A stretch of 64,000 nucleotides of DNA from Dolichospermum sp. DET69 (GCA_017355425.1 CP070233.1:5117501-5181500), one strand, 5' to 3'; positions 49,342-59,463 are shown, counted from the first letter of the stretch. Translations and numbers: made by a program. The notes: a model not told the origin generated them from the sequence alone.

Positions 49342-49419
49342 TAAATTTGACTAGAAAGTGAGCTACGCTTAAAAATATCTGACCCTCTATCCTTATTCCC
49401 CATCTTATGGACTAACGCC

Positions 49420-50010
49420 ATGATTACCAACCTTATCCCACAACTGGATGATAGCATTGAAGAACAACGCATCATCATCAATAATGTGACTTGGCAACAA
49501 TATGAAACCCTCAGAGCTACCCTAGATAATATTCCAGGGTTACGCATGACTTACCTAGAAGGCACTTTAGAACTAATGAATCCATCTAAAAAACACGAAT
49601 TAGACAAAAAAACAATTGCGCGTTTAGTCGAAATCTACGTCTTAGAGATGGATATTGATTTAACAGGCTATGGTTCTACCACATTTCGCAAACAAATCAA
49701 AGCCAGAGGATTAGAACCAGATGAATGTTACTGTTTTGGACAAATCAAAGAAGTTCCCGATATTGCCATAGAAGTTGTTTTATCTAGTGGAGGAATTGAT
49801 AAATTATCTGTTTATCAAGGTTTAGCAATTCCCGAAGTTTGGTTTTGGCAAAATAATCAATTTGCTGTATATCATTTACGTCAGGAAGGCTATGAATTAA
49901 TTAACCGCAGTGAATTTCTCCCTGAATTAGATTTAACTATTTTAGCTCAATATGTCCAATTGCCCCATCAAACTCAAGCTGTAAAAGCCTATCGAGATAG
50001 TTTACGGTAA
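49420..50010 (+). CDS. Uma2 family (DUF820) PD-(D/E)XK nuclease-like protein
   Basis: A 196-residue member of the Uma2 family, very abundant in cyanobacteria. Seen: the N-terminal TWQQYETLRATLDNIPGLRM, YLEGTLELMNPSKKHE, and the core VPDIAIEVVLSSGGIDKLSV with the acidic D-x-A-I-E motif. It ends with the usual IPEVWFWQNNQFAVYHLR segment. Function is unknown; nuclease or ligand-binding roles are suggested. A single gene. Confidence 0.88.
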   Translation: MITNLIPQLDDSIEEQRIIINNVTWQQYETLRATLDNIPGLRMTYLEGTLELMNPSKKHELDKKTIARLVEIYVLEMDIDLTGYGSTTFRKQIKARGLEPDECYCFGQIKEVPDIAIEVVLSSGGIDKLSVYQGLAIPEVWFWQNNQFAVYHLRQEGYELINRSEFLPELDLTILAQYVQLPHQTQAVKAYRDSLR

Positions 50011-50050
50011 AAATGATTGAGGATAGCTATATTCACCCACTGTAAAATCC

Positions 50051-51184
50051 ATGGACCGACGATCTTTTTTATTGGGTACAAGTACCTTAGCACTTGCTCA
50101 AGTCATCACAGGATGCGGAACAAACCAGCAACCGCTCTTAAATGTACAATTATTAAAAGACTCTATACCTGGTCAGGTAGTTAATCAGTTTCGGAAAACT
50201 GTAACTGAAGGGGGAAAATTAAAATTTACCCCAATTAATCAACTTCAGGATCTATTTAAATTATTACAAACTTGGCAACATCCACAAATCAATAATCAGC
50301 AAGGATTGACTCGTTATATCCCATTTAGTCAAAATCAAAAATCACCGACCGCCAATTTAGTCACATTGGGAGATTATTGGTTACAAGCAGCCATTAATCA
50401 AAAACTAATTCAACCATTGGAAACAGCAAATATCAAAAATTTAGCTAACTTAAATGAAAAATGGCAACAAATAGTTAAGCGTGATGCCCAAGGTAATATT
50501 TGGGCTGTTCCTTATAGTTGGGGGAATACAGTAATTATTTATAATCAAGAAAAGTTTCAACAGTTGGGTTGGAAACCACCAACAGATTGGAGTGATTTAT
50601 GGCGGAGTGAATTGCAAAATCGGATTTCTTTACTGAATCATCCTCGAGAAGTAATTGGTTTGGTTCTGAAGAAATTAGGAAAATCTTATAATACAGAAAA
50701 TCTTCATCAAATCTCTTCTTTAAAATCAGAATTAAAAACATTAAATCAACAAGTAAAATTTTATGACTCTAAAAACTATTTAGAACCATTAATTACTGGA
50801 GATACTTGGTTAGCAGTTGGTTGGTCTGGTGACATTATCCCAGTAATCAGTCGTTATCAAAAATTTGCCGCAGTTGTTCCCCAATCAGGAACAGCAATTT
50901 GGGCTAATTTATGGGTAAGTCCCACAGGTGTTAGTAATAATAATTTAGCATATCAATGGCTAGACTTTTGTTTACAACCCAAGACATCTAAACAAATTGC
51001 CTTACTAACTAAAAGCAATTCTCCTATTGACAATACTATGGTCGCAGGGGATATTGATCAGCGGTTACAGAACTTATTATTGACTGATTCAGAAATTTTT
51101 GCCAAAAGTGAATTTTTACTTCCCTTATCTTCAGCAGCTATGAAAGAGTACGAAGATTTATTTATCAAGATGAAAAAATCATGA
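50051..51184 (+). CDS. Extracellular solute-binding lipoprotein, PotD-like
   Basis: This 377-residue protein has a twin-arginine-like start (DRRSFLLGTSTLALAQ) and lipobox VITGCG, so it is exported and lipid-anchored. The body has the type 2 periplasmic-binding fold of spermidine/putrescine or iron binding proteins (IWAVPYSWGNTVIIYNQEKF, GDTWLAVGWSGDIIPVISRY, GTAIWANLWVSPTGVSNNNL). No permease or ATPase gene is adjacent, so it may serve a distant transporter. Start ATG at 50051. Confidence 0.82.
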   Translation: MDRRSFLLGTSTLALAQVITGCGTNQQPLLNVQLLKDSIPGQVVNQFRKTVTEGGKLKFTPINQLQDLFKLLQTWQHPQINNQQGLTRYIPFSQNQKSPTANLVTLGDYWLQAAINQKLIQPLETANIKNLANLNEKWQQIVKRDAQGNIWAVPYSWGNTVIIYNQEKFQQLGWKPPTDWSDLWRSELQNRISLLNHPREVIGLVLKKLGKSYNTENLHQISSLKSELKTLNQQVKFYDSKNYLEPLITGDTWLAVGWSGDIIPVISRYQKFAAVVPQSGTAIWANLWVSPTGVSNNNLAYQWLDFCLQPKTSKQIALLTKSNSPIDNTMVAGDIDQRLQNLLLTDSEIFAKSEFLLPLSSAAMKEYEDLFIKMKKS

Positions 51185-51186
51185 TT

Positions 51187-51516
51187 TTATAAGGAATAAC
51201 TAAAACTAACTTTGCTTTGACTATTCATCTGAAGCCGACAGGAAGAAGGGCTTTGAGGGAAATTACAGGTGTAAGTTGCTAAAGGTTCTTTTTCGTAATT
51301 AAAAATTCGGATATTGTAACCAGATTGACTGGCTAGGCTACCTAAACGATTCACAAAAACATACTTTTGTACATAGTCTAATAAACCAGGCGCAGAGACG
51401 CGAAGAGTATTTTGAGTATTTTTGTGTTTGGGACTGAAGCCAAAACGATTAAAAAAGCCAGAAGAACAACCTGATTTTTCTGGTATTTTTTTATTATCCC
51501 AAACAAAAGTATTTAA
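51187..51516 (-). pseudogene. 3' fragment of an unknown gene
   Basis: After the PIN gene's stop the same minus-strand frame stays open for about 109 codons (NTFVWDNKKIPEKSGCSSGF, then NTLRVSAPGLLDYVQKYVFV, to CRLQMNSQSKVSFSYSL and a stop). It has no start, and its composition is unlike chance. It looks like the end of a protein whose 5' part was displaced, perhaps by the arrival of the PIN gene. The family is not recognised. Confidence 0.45.
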
Positions 51517-51975
51517 TTAGGAAATATTAGTTTTAAGGACTTCGTAATCCTTAAATTCCTTTAAAAATTGATGTGGATTAACTATTTGTATTTGTTGGTA
51601 ATTTTTTAAAGGTAATAGGTGTTCTCTGTCTAAACTTATGATGTAATCAGCTTTACTTTCTAAAGCTGCGGCCAATATCATATTGTCTTTTATATCTATA
51701 TCATCTAATTTGTAGCAAGTGTAATCACCCGATATGATAATTATATTTGATTTTATGCCACTAAAAAAATTCCGAACATAATTTTCGGTGAAACCATGTT
51801 TTAGTCTAGTAGCAACATCTTGAATTTCTAAAAATATTTGAGGGCTTAAAATAGCCAAAAAATTGCCCTCGCGTAAGTTATCTATAACTTTTACGGGGGC
51901 GCTTGTTGTACTTCTTGATTTAAAAGATGCTAAATAAACAGAGGTATCAATTACAGCCCTAACCTTGGTTTCCAT
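51517..51975 (-). CDS. PIN-domain ribonuclease, VapC-like toxin
   Basis: A 152-residue PIN domain with the metal-binding acidic residues in RAVIDTSVYLASF, IFLEIQDV, DIDIKDNMILAAALESKADY and ISLDREHLLP. Such proteins cleave tRNA, rRNA or mRNA and usually pair with a small antitoxin. None is clear upstream: the neighbour is a 154-residue coiled-coil protein 82 bp away, an unusual partner. It could be an orphan toxin or belong to a non-classical pair. Confidence 0.82.
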   Translation of the reverse strand: METKVRAVIDTSVYLASFKSRSTTSAPVKVIDNLREGNFLAILSPQIFLEIQDVATRLKHGFTENYVRNFFSGIKSNIIIISGDYTCYKLDDIDIKDNMILAAALESKADYIISLDREHLLPLKNYQQIQIVNPHQFLKEFKDYEVLKTNIS

Positions 51976-52057
51976 TGGAAGTAGAATATTTTACGGTTTT
52001 TATCGCTATCTAACCTCCTGTCAGAATGAAAGAACTTAATACGTTTTATTCTGAACA

Positions 52058-52522
52058 CTAAAGGAAAGACAAAATTTCTTTTGCTTCCTTAATTCTACTA
52101 ATTTCCAAAGGTTTTGACCGTAATTCTCTCACTTCATCTGTTATATCCGCAGATTCTACTGTGTCAATAATTACATCTTGATAATGTTTAAGAGCTTCTG
52201 TCAACGCATTTAAGCCTTTTTGAAGAGTCAGGTTTACAAATTGCTGTTTTTCTTTGATAGTTGACTCTATTGAAGTTAATTGTTTTGTCAATTCTTCAAT
52301 GTTACTTAATTCATTTTCCAGATTCTCTGATGACACAGTGTTGGTATAATAATCCCAGTCAGTTTCAATTTGATTTGCTCTTTCTTGGAACTTTTGGCTA
52401 ATTTGCAGAAATAAATTTCCGAAATCAAGATATATTTTTGTTGCGTGAGCTTGGGGTTTGCAGTCTATCTGCTTTGGTAAATCTGCGATTAATTGAGAAA
52501 CGTCGCGCTCTAGTGTCAGCAT
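52058..52522 (-). CDS. Coiled-coil hypothetical protein
   Basis: A 154-residue protein, mostly helix with heptad pattern at about 60-125 (LENELSNIEELTKQLTSIES, TIKEKQQFVNLTLQKGLNAL) and an acidic C-terminus. No signal, membrane segment or recognised domain. It lies upstream of the PIN gene in the same direction, so co-transcription is possible. Whether it neutralises the PIN protein cannot be judged. Confidence 0.5.
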   Translation of the reverse strand: MLTLERDVSQLIADLPKQIDCKPQAHATKIYLDFGNLFLQISQKFQERANQIETDWDYYTNTVSSENLENELSNIEELTKQLTSIESTIKEKQQFVNLTLQKGLNALTEALKHYQDVIIDTVESADITDEVRELRSKPLEISRIKEAKEILSFL

Positions 52523-52732
52523 TTTTTTATGCTCTTAGCTTGACAATGGGATATAAAGATGTTGTTTGTATTTTACCCCACTTTACCCAACTTACCCAAC
52601 CTTTTGATTTAAAATATTTAGAATTGATTATCAAGAATTATTCCCTGTTCTCAACAAGAGTGCTAGGCTTGACGGTATTCGGGGCAATGGCACGATAAAA
52701 TTCTATAACGATAAATTGCAATAAAGGTCTAA

Positions 52733-53716
52733 ATGGCAGAAACACTATTTTTCAACGCCCTGCGGGAAGCTATTGACGAAGAAATGGCACGCGATTCCAG
52801 CGTATTCATTATGGGTGAGGACGTAGGACACTACGGCGGTTCTTATAAGGTTACTAAAGATCTACACAAAAAATATGGTGATCTGCGAGTTTTAGATACC
52901 CCCATTGCTGAAAATAGCTTTACAGGGATGGCTGTAGGGGCAGCTATGACGGGATTAAGACCAATCATTGAAGGGATGAATATGGGCTTTCTGCTCCTGG
53001 CCTTCAACCAAATTTCTAATAATGCGGGTATGTTACGCTACACTTCCGGTGGTAACTTTACAATCCCTATGGTGATTCGTGGTCCTGGGGGTGTGGGTAG
53101 ACAATTAGGTGCGGAACATTCCCAACGTCTAGAAGCTTATTTTCAAGCTGTTCCTGGTTTAAAAATTGTGGCTTGTTCCACACCTTATAACGCTAAAGGA
53201 TTGCTCAAAGCAGCTATCCGCGATCATAACCCAGTGTTATTTTTTGAACACGTTTTACTTTATAACTTAAAAGAAGACCTACCAGAAACAGAATATGTCC
53301 TCCCGTTAGATAAGGCTGAGGTTGTCCGTCAAGGTAAAGATGTAACAATTCTCACTTATTCGCGGATGCGGTATCATGTCCTGCAAGCTGTGAAATCTTT
53401 GGAAAAAGAAGGTTATGATCCAGAAGTTATTGACTTAATTTCCTTAAAACCTCTTGATTTTGAGACTATTGGCGCATCAATTCGGAAAACCCACCGGGTG
53501 ATTGTTGTCGAAGAGTGCATGAGAACTGGGGGTATTGGTGCAGAATTAGTCGCATCTATTAATGACCGCTTATTTGATGAATTAGATGCACCTGTTCTGC
53601 GGCTTTCTTCTCAAGATATTCCTACACCTTACAACGGTAATCTTGAGCGCTTAACTATTATCCAACCAGAACAAATCGTGGAAGCGGTTCAAAAAATGGT
53701 GGCTTTGCGAGTTTAG
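52733..53716 (+). CDS. pdhB: Pyruvate dehydrogenase E1 component, beta subunit
   Basis: The beta subunit forms, with E1-alpha, the thiamine-diphosphate enzyme that decarboxylates pyruvate. The 327-residue protein has [40 protein letters not shown], and [20 protein letters not shown], all typical. The C-terminal transketolase domain contains [20 protein letters not shown]. The E1-alpha gene is not in the window, as often in cyanobacteria where the pdh genes are dispersed. Confidence 0.95.
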   Translation: MAETLFFNALREAIDEEMARDSSVFIMGEDVGHYGGSYKVTKDLHKKYGDLRVLDTPIAENSFTGMAVGAAMTGLRPIIEGMNMGFLLLAFNQISNNAGMLRYTSGGNFTIPMVIRGPGGVGRQLGAEHSQRLEAYFQAVPGLKIVACSTPYNAKGLLKAAIRDHNPVLFFEHVLLYNLKEDLPETEYVLPLDKAEVVRQGKDVTILTYSRMRYHVLQAVKSLEKEGYDPEVIDLISLKPLDFETIGASIRKTHRVIVVEECMRTGGIGAELVASINDRLFDELDAPVLRLSSQDIPTPYNGNLERLTIIQPEQIVEAVQKMVALRV

Positions 53717-53830
53717 AAAATTGTCAGTAGTCAGTTGTTCGTTGTCAGTTGCTATGAACCACTGACAAATGACCACTGACAACTGACCAAACTTCTCTCA
53801 CAACTGGCAAAAAGAACGTTATTATAACCT
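53717..53830. repeat. Short GTCAGTTG/CACTGACAA repeats
   Basis: The pdhB-secD spacer consists largely of GTCAGT and CACTGAC words in both orientations (GTCAGTAGTCAGTTG, ACCACTGACAAATGACCACT), a kind of spacer repeat frequent in Nostocales. It may fold into a hairpin. Otherwise nothing is seen. Confidence 0.5.
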
Positions 53831-53851
53831 TTGTCAGTTGTGAGTGATGGT

Positions 53852-55264
53852 ATGCAAAAACAGCGATCGCTATTAGCATTAATTATAGTATTGGTAATCG
53901 CCGCTATTACGGTGATTGTGACAATTCCTGTCCCCTTGGGATTAGACTTACGGGGGGGTTCACAGCTCACCATTCAGGTGAAACCAACGGCGGAAATTCC
54001 GCAAATCACCGAAAGAGAATTGGAAGCTGTAAAAAAAGTAGTCGAAGGGCGGATTAATGGTCTTGGTGTTTCCGAACCATTAATTCAAACTATAGGTACA
54101 GATAAGATTTCCGTGCAATTACCTGGTGTCAATGACCCAGAACAAGCTGAACGGGTATTAGGCGGTACAGCGCAGTTAGAGTTCCGGATCCAAAAACCGA
54201 ATACAGAAACTCAACTTTTTGCTTTTCAGGTGACACGGAACGACCTAAAAACCAAGCGGGAAGAGTTGAAAAAGACGAAAGATCAAACTGCAATTGATAA
54301 AAATAAGGAAGAGTTACAAAAAAGTAATCAAGCAGTTGCTGAATTGTTTGAAAGTACCAACCCACCCCTAACGGGTAAATATCTCAAGGATGCCTACGGT
54401 GAACCCAATCAAGGGACAAACTGGAATGTGGCTATCCGTTTTGATCCAAAGGGTGGTGAACTCTTTGCTGGACTGACAAAAGACCTGGCTGGTACGGGTC
54501 GGAGTATTGGTATTTTCCTAGATAATGAAATGATCAGTTCACCCACCGTCGGGGTAGAACACGCTGCTACTGGGATTACTGGTGGTGCTGCTATCATTAC
54601 AGGTAATTTTAAAGCCCAAGAAGCCAATGATTTAGGAGTACAGTTACGCGGGGGTGCATTACCTGTTCCTGTGGAAATTGTCGAAAGAAGAACAGTAGGA
54701 GCTACTTTAGGGAAAGATAGTATTCAAAGAAGCGTATATGCTGGTATTGGTGGTCTGACCTTAGTATTAATATTCATGGTGTTGTACTATCGCCTACCAG
54801 GAATGATAGCAAATGTGTCACTATTGATTTACTCACTACTGACTTGGGCAGCATTTTGTTTACTAAGTGTCACCCTCACCTTACCAGGAATTGCTGGTTT
54901 TATTCTCAGTATTGGTATGGCTGTTGATGCTAACGTCTTGATTTTTGAACGCACTAGAGAAGAATTACAAGCAGGTAAATCTTTGTATCGTTCTGTAGAA
55001 TCTGGTTTTTACCGAGCCTTTTCTAGTATTTTAGATAGTAACGTAACTACCTGGATTGCTTGTGCTGCATTATTTTGGTTAGGTTCAGGGTTAGTAAAAG
55101 GCTTTGCCCTTACATTAGCTTTAGGCGTAGGGGTGAGTATGTTCACCGCAATTACTTGTAGTCGCACTTTGATGTTTTTAGTTATTTCTATTCCCTCTTT
55201 GCGGAAAACAGAATTTTATGCTCCTAATGTGCCAACAGCGAATAAGACAGGAGTGGCACAATGA
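53852..55264 (+). CDS. secD: Protein translocase subunit SecD
   Basis: SecD, with SecF, pulls exported proteins through SecYEG using the proton gradient. From the ATG at 53852 the protein has 470 residues; in-frame upstream codons (TTG at 53831) belong to the repeat-rich spacer. It has an N-terminal membrane segment ([20 protein letters not shown]), the [13 protein letters not shown] motif, a large periplasmic P1 domain with a charged [20 protein letters not shown] insertion, and a five-segment RND-like C-terminal block including [18 protein letters not shown]. It overlaps secF by 4 bp. Confidence 0.95.
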   Translation: MQKQRSLLALIIVLVIAAITVIVTIPVPLGLDLRGGSQLTIQVKPTAEIPQITERELEAVKKVVEGRINGLGVSEPLIQTIGTDKISVQLPGVNDPEQAERVLGGTAQLEFRIQKPNTETQLFAFQVTRNDLKTKREELKKTKDQTAIDKNKEELQKSNQAVAELFESTNPPLTGKYLKDAYGEPNQGTNWNVAIRFDPKGGELFAGLTKDLAGTGRSIGIFLDNEMISSPTVGVEHAATGITGGAAIITGNFKAQEANDLGVQLRGGALPVPVEIVERRTVGATLGKDSIQRSVYAGIGGLTLVLIFMVLYYRLPGMIANVSLLIYSLLTWAAFCLLSVTLTLPGIAGFILSIGMAVDANVLIFERTREELQAGKSLYRSVESGFYRAFSSILDSNVTTWIACAALFWLGSGLVKGFALTLALGVGVSMFTAITCSRTLMFLVISIPSLRKTEFYAPNVPTANKTGVAQ

Positions 55265-56229
55265 GATTAGATATTAACAAAGCCAGGGGTACTTGGTGGA
55301 CTATTTCCGCTACTATTATTCTGGTCGGTATCATCTCTATGGTGATATCTTCATTGAATCCCAATATCAAAGCACCTCTGCGTCCCAGCTTAGACTTTAT
55401 TGGGGGAACAAGGTTGCAACTTGTCCGAGACTGTGGCAAACCTGGTAACTGTGACCAACCAATAGATATCAATGTTGTGCGAGAAGTGGCTAAATCCCAG
55501 GGACTGGGAGATAGTAGCATTCAGTTAATTTCTGAAAATGGCCAAGAAAATGGCATCACTATTCGCAGCAAAAAACTCGAAGCCGAACAAAAATCAAATT
55601 TGCAAAATGCGTTAAGTGAAAAAATTGGGGCTTTTGACCCGAAAAAAAATCTAGATGACTCTGTTGGTGCGACATTAGGAAAAGAGTTATTTACTTCTGG
55701 GGTCTTAGCTTTAATAGTTTCCTTTGTCGGGATTACTGTTTACATGGCTTTCCGGTTTCAATTGGATTATGCCTTGTTAGCTATTGTGGCGTTGTTTCAC
55801 GATATTCTGATTACAACTGGGGTTTTCTCAATTTTAGGCTTAGTTTTTGGTGTTGAAGTAGATAGCCTTTTTATTGTAGCTTTGCTGACTATTACAGGGT
55901 TTTCAGTTAATGATACTGTCGTAATTTATGACCGGATTCGGGAAACTATTAAACTTCATCCCGAACAACCAATTGCTCAGGTTGTTGATGATGCCGTTAA
56001 CCAAACTTTATCTAGGTCAATCAACACAACTTTAACAGTTCTATTGACATTATCTGCTATTTTCTTTTTTGGTGGAGAAACTCTCCATTATTTCTCTCTA
56101 GCCTTAATTGTGGGCTTTGTAATGGGGGCTTATTCTAGTATTTTCATCGCTAGTACACTCCTAATTTGGTGGAGAGAACGGAGTGAAAATTATCCAGTTG
56201 AAACCCCTATAAGTTCCCCAGAAATTTAA
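55261..56229 (+). CDS. secF: Protein translocase subunit SecF
   Basis: The partner of SecD. The 322-residue protein starts in ATGA, which overlaps the secD stop. It has an N-terminal membrane segment ([20 protein letters not shown]), [12 protein letters not shown], and the conserved [17 protein letters not shown] within the membrane block. The periplasmic part ([20 protein letters not shown]) is of the usual cyanobacterial length. Translation is coupled to secD. Confidence 0.95.
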   Translation: MRLDINKARGTWWTISATIILVGIISMVISSLNPNIKAPLRPSLDFIGGTRLQLVRDCGKPGNCDQPIDINVVREVAKSQGLGDSSIQLISENGQENGITIRSKKLEAEQKSNLQNALSEKIGAFDPKKNLDDSVGATLGKELFTSGVLALIVSFVGITVYMAFRFQLDYALLAIVALFHDILITTGVFSILGLVFGVEVDSLFIVALLTITGFSVNDTVVIYDRIRETIKLHPEQPIAQVVDDAVNQTLSRSINTTLTVLLTLSAIFFFGGETLHYFSLALIVGFVMGAYSSIFIASTLLIWWRERSENYPVETPISSPEI

Positions 56230-56343
56230 ATTTATGAATGGGTGATTGGTGATTGGTAATTATTAATTACTACCCAATTCCCAGAATTTAAAAAAGTTGA
56301 AAATCCAAGAAAGATTTTTGAATTTGGAATTAATTTCTTATCT

Positions 56344-56769
56344 ATGGATAACCCTGAAGAATCACAAATTGAGCCAGAAGCATTAGTATTAGATCCTCTT
56401 TTTGCTGAACAAATACAAAAACTACATAGACTGACAGTATATGGCAGATGGTTATTTTCTCTCTGTTTATGGTTAATAATTGCCCCTTTGTGCTTGTGGG
56501 ATTTACGAGTTGAAATTTCTTTACTGCAACAATATTTTACTTGGGTAGGATTACGATATGCACTAATTTTTCATCCTCTATCCACTCTTGGTTTAAGTTT
56601 ATGTATTGCCATGACAACTTCTGTTTTAGTCTGGCAAAGTCGCAATATTCTTTGGGGATTACCATTAGAAGAACAGGAAAATTTAAAAAAGCAAGTTTAT
56701 CGAATTCGTCAACAAGGATCTTCTCACCCTCTATGGAAGTGGGTATGCGAAAATAATCTACCAAAATAA
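56344..56769 (+). CDS. Small membrane protein, unknown function
   Basis: A 141-residue protein with a cytosolic N-terminus (DNPEESQIEPEALVLDPLFA), two membrane segments (GRWLFSLCLWLIIAPLCLWD and HPLSTLGLSLCIAMTTSVLV) and a basic C-terminal helix (EEQENLKKQVYRIRQQGSSH). Conserved-looking but not recognised. It follows secF by 115 bp in the same direction and may be part of its transcript. Confidence 0.6.
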   Translation: MDNPEESQIEPEALVLDPLFAEQIQKLHRLTVYGRWLFSLCLWLIIAPLCLWDLRVEISLLQQYFTWVGLRYALIFHPLSTLGLSLCIAMTTSVLVWQSRNILWGLPLEEQENLKKQVYRIRQQGSSHPLWKWVCENNLPK

Positions 56770-56929
56770 TCAATTACCGTGATTAATGACTATAGTAGGG
56801 AACAGGGAACAGGGAATAGAGTTAAAAGTCTTTTTCTGTATGGTTTTTTAGGAAAATTTTGTATCTCATTCAACTGCATACCGCTATATAATTAATCACT
56901 ATTAAAAATAATTAAAATATGATAACTTT

Positions 56930-57634
56930 ATGTTGAAAGCAGAAGCACAATGGCTGGGAAAAATGATTTATTCCCTAGATGAAAATACCGTATTTCCTTT
57001 GTTAAACCTTGGTAGTTCTAGTGAGAAATTTCGAGAACAGGAGCAACCCTGGATACATGAATTTCTATTTAAACCTGCTAAAATTAATGGTAATTTAGTG
57101 ATTCATGCTGATTTAAAACAGGATACTGGTATTAACTTAATAGGAGATTTAAATGATCCAGTCTTTTTAAAGAGTATTTCTGAATTAAATATTAAATCGG
57201 TTATTTGTTCTAATTTACTAGAACATCTTCTTAATAAAGAAGAAATTTGTCAAAATATTAGTTCTATTATTCCTGTCAATGGTTATTTATTTCTCACAGT
57301 TCCTTATCAATTTCCTTTACATTTAGATCCCATTGATACTTTGTTTCGTCCTAATATTGAGCAATTGTGTGAGCTTTTCCCTGAGTTGGAAATAGTCAAT
57401 GCAGAAATTATTGCTGGGGGAAAATTATATAAATGCACATCTATTCCACCTGTTTTATATGTAATGCTGATGATGATAAGATTACTGTTACCCATGTATC
57501 AACCACTACAATGGCTAAATTCGTTACGCTATAGTTTATGGTTATTTAGAAATATTTCTGTTACTTGTGTGGTTTTGAAAAAAACTGAGAAACCCAACCC
57601 CCAAACTCCCTCCCCACCAAGAATGCCAGGGTAA
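56930..57634 (+). CDS. Class I SAM-dependent methyltransferase-like protein
   Basis: A 234-residue protein with a type 11 methyltransferase outline: NLGSSSEKF in place of the GxGxG loop, HADLKQDTGINLIGDL with the ribose-binding acidic residue, and the post-motif SNLLEHLLNKEEICQNISSI. The GxGxG loop is weak, so SAM binding is uncertain. After it comes a partly hydrophobic region (PVLYVMLMMIRLLLPMYQ) that may sit on the membrane. It is followed by a Pro-rich tail (NPQTPSPPRMPG) that resembles spacer sequence read as protein. Such proteins occur among glycan genes, but no such genes are near. Confidence 0.65.
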   Translation: MLKAEAQWLGKMIYSLDENTVFPLLNLGSSSEKFREQEQPWIHEFLFKPAKINGNLVIHADLKQDTGINLIGDLNDPVFLKSISELNIKSVICSNLLEHLLNKEEICQNISSIIPVNGYLFLTVPYQFPLHLDPIDTLFRPNIEQLCELFPELEIVNAEIIAGGKLYKCTSIPPVLYVMLMMIRLLLPMYQPLQWLNSLRYSLWLFRNISVTCVVLKKTEKPNPQTPSPPRMPG

Positions 57635-57657
57635 TCTACTCTTAGGGATAACTAATT

Positions 57658-57849
57658 ATGACTGCATAAAATGCTTTGGAATTAGCTAAACAAGGTGATA
57701 CTCAAACTATTACTACCGTAATGAGCGATCGCTAACGAAGGAGAGATAGGGTTTTATTGCGTGATGGTATTCGTACTGTTAGGTTTGATGCTAGTGAGTG
57801 CTGTAATCGTCCTATGGATGTTGTTACAGAGTTTTTAAATTTGTTTTAA
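57658..57849 (+). pseudogene. Broken small gene, two in-frame stops
   Basis: From the ATG at 57658 the frame reads MTA, stop, NALELAKQGDTQTITTVMSD, R, stop, then RRRDRVLLRDGIRTV and on to VVTEFLNLF and a final stop. The LELAKQGDTQ.ITT motif opens a cyanobacterial protein family of unknown function; its usual continuation (MNKALEPKGI) is found instead at 59471. The second half may come from another gene. Confidence 0.5.
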
Positions 57850-57860
57850 TCGCCAGGATT

Positions 57861-58790
57861 TTATGCTTTTAAACAACTATATAAAATCTCTTTCCATCTT
57901 GGTATATCAATTTCCCAAACCACAGTTATATTTGGTTGTTTGTCAAGAACACCTAATTGATCAACCACTGTCATCCCACGAGTTAAATCACTTATTGTTT
58001 CTACATCCACAAAATATTTTCCTTGACGGGTAACAATGGCTGGATCAAGAGCAACTGCCATTGCTACTGGATCTGCTAGTGTTAATCCCATAGCTCCTTG
58101 CAGATTGATAGAAGCTTCAATAGCAACTCGATTGCTATTCACTGCTAAAAGTGACTTCTGTGTTCCGAAAGCCGCAATCATATCAATTTCAGTTGAGGTT
58201 AACGCAGCAGCATATCGGCTAAGTTCCCAACCAACCATTTCCATCGGCATTCCGCTATGAAAAACTACCTTTGCTGCTTCTGGATCTACCCAAATATTGT
58301 ACTCGGCAGCAGGTGTAACATTGCCCACCGTATTGGCAGCCCCACCCATGACTACACAGCGATGAACGAGAGAAGCTATTTCAGGAGCGCGACTTAATGC
58401 GATAGCGATATTTGTCAGAGGTCCTAAAGTGACGAGGGTAATTTCACCAGGATAAGTTTTTAGTAAATCTATGATTGCATCAGTTGCATCTGACAGTTGA
58501 GGTTTGAGATGTGAATCAGGATAATACATATTTCCCATGCCATCTTTGCCATGAAACCATTCAGCATAATTACTTTCTCTGAGAATTGGTTTTTTGCATC
58601 CAACATACACAGGTGTATTGGCTTTACAAGTTTCTAAAGTGTGAAGTGCATTTTTCAACCCCTGTTCAACAGGCACATTTCCATTAACAATTGTGATGCC
58701 AACAACTTCCACATCTGTCCACGAATGAGCCATCATAATTGCCACCGCATCATCAGAAGCAGTATCTGTATCAATTAGTAGTTTACGCAT
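57861..58790 (-). CDS. Inosine-uridine preferring nucleoside hydrolase family protein
   Basis: This enzyme family cleaves the N-glycosidic bond of ribonucleosides using a Ca2+ bound by an aspartate cluster. Starting at MRKLLIDTDTASDDAV (58790) it has 309 residues; upstream in-frame codons look non-coding. The cluster reads DTDTASDD where most members have DTDPGxDD, so the Pro-Gly turn is changed but all Asp are kept. NGNVPVEQGLKNAL, LVTLGPLTNIAIAL, and NIWVDPEAAKVVF are conserved. The C-terminal Asp in LADPVAMAVALDP is present. Likely active. A single gene amid debris. Confidence 0.9.
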   Translation of the reverse strand: MRKLLIDTDTASDDAVAIMMAHSWTDVEVVGITIVNGNVPVEQGLKNALHTLETCKANTPVYVGCKKPILRESNYAEWFHGKDGMGNMYYPDSHLKPQLSDATDAIIDLLKTYPGEITLVTLGPLTNIAIALSRAPEIASLVHRCVVMGGAANTVGNVTPAAEYNIWVDPEAAKVVFHSGMPMEMVGWELSRYAAALTSTEIDMIAAFGTQKSLLAVNSNRVAIEASINLQGAMGLTLADPVAMAVALDPAIVTRQGKYFVDVETISDLTRGMTVVDQLGVLDKQPNITVVWEIDIPRWKEILYSCLKA

Positions 58791-58829
58791 AAAAAATGTA
58801 ACTTTCCTTATAGTTAAGAAGACAATCAA

Positions 58830-59061
58830 TTTATCGAATATACCAAGTTAGTGGCACAGAGTAGAGCTACAGTAAGTAGAAAGCGATAGCGAACGCATTG
58901 CGTCCCGGAGGGAACTAGCGCGACCTAGGAATCGCTTCCCCCTTCGTAGACATTGCCCCTACCAATATTTCCCCCAATAAAATTATCAATTACTACCCCA
59001 AACAAATATAATAAGGTCAAAATATGGAATTTCTTTTTGTTTACGTCACTTGTAAAGTTGG
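58830..59061. other. Intergenic with dispersed repeat
   Basis: It contains a degenerate version of the GCGATAGCGAA...AGGAATCGC palindrome family (about 58881-58936) and otherwise AT-rich spacer up to the tnpB remnant. Confidence 0.4.
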
Positions 59062-59245
59062 AACGCAGCGCGTAACATATTAGAAAAAGGATTGAGTACG
59101 GCGGGTCACGTCGGAACTAACGCCTCGGGAGAGACTGATCAATACTTGAGTGGGGAAACTCCTTCAAGCAAATCAACTCGTGGAAAGAGGAAGCCCAAAG
59201 AGTGATCTTTGGAATCCCCACCTTCAACGAAGTAAGGTGGGGAGG
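59062..59245 (+). pseudogene. tnpB: tnpB 3' remnant and IS605-type right end
   Basis: The frame 59062-59205 reads NAARNILEKGLSTAGHVGTN then ASGETDQYLSGETPSSKSTR and GKRKPKE, the well-known C-terminus of IS605-family TnpB in cyanobacteria, behind an in-frame stop. The following GGAATCCCCACCT and AGGTGGGGAGGATGTC form the right-end hairpin. The rest of the element is gone. It abuts a cutA fragment, so the element probably inserted there. Confidence 0.75.
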
Positions 59246-59392
59246 ATGTCAATTGCAGAATTAACAGCTAAAGTAAAATCAGTACACTCTTATCAAGTAC
59301 CTTGTGTGGTGGCTTTACCAATTGAGGCAGGAAATGAGGATTATCTGAATTGGCTAATGGCAGAAACCAAGGCTACAGATATCACCAAATAG
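59246..59392 (+). pseudogene. cutA: CutA divalent-ion tolerance protein, C-terminal remnant
   Basis: The 48 codons from the ATG at 59246 read SIAELTAKVKSVHSYQVPCV, then VALPIEAGNEDYLNWLMAET and KATDITK. This is the end of CutA1, including the HSYxVP and IxAGxEDYLxWL motifs. The N-terminal half is missing, cut by the tnpB remnant; the ATG sits in the insertion-element hairpin. Not expected to fold into the CutA trimer. Confidence 0.78.
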
Positions 59393-59433
59393 TTGCAAAT
59401 TTTACGTTACCCCATTATTGAGGGAAACTAGAG

Positions 59434-59463
59434 AGCGATTCCTACGGAGCGCTTCGCTATCGC
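59434..59463. repeat. 30-bp dispersed repeat, left copy
   Basis: AGCGATTCCTACGGAGCGCT followed by TCGCTATCGC. An exact inverted copy lies at 60775-60804, so the pair brackets the epoxide hydrolase gene. Confidence 0.8.

Noticed and set aside
53752-53973. 73-codon minus-strand gene before secD
   Set aside because: Built from GTCAGT repeats and antisense to the start of secD.
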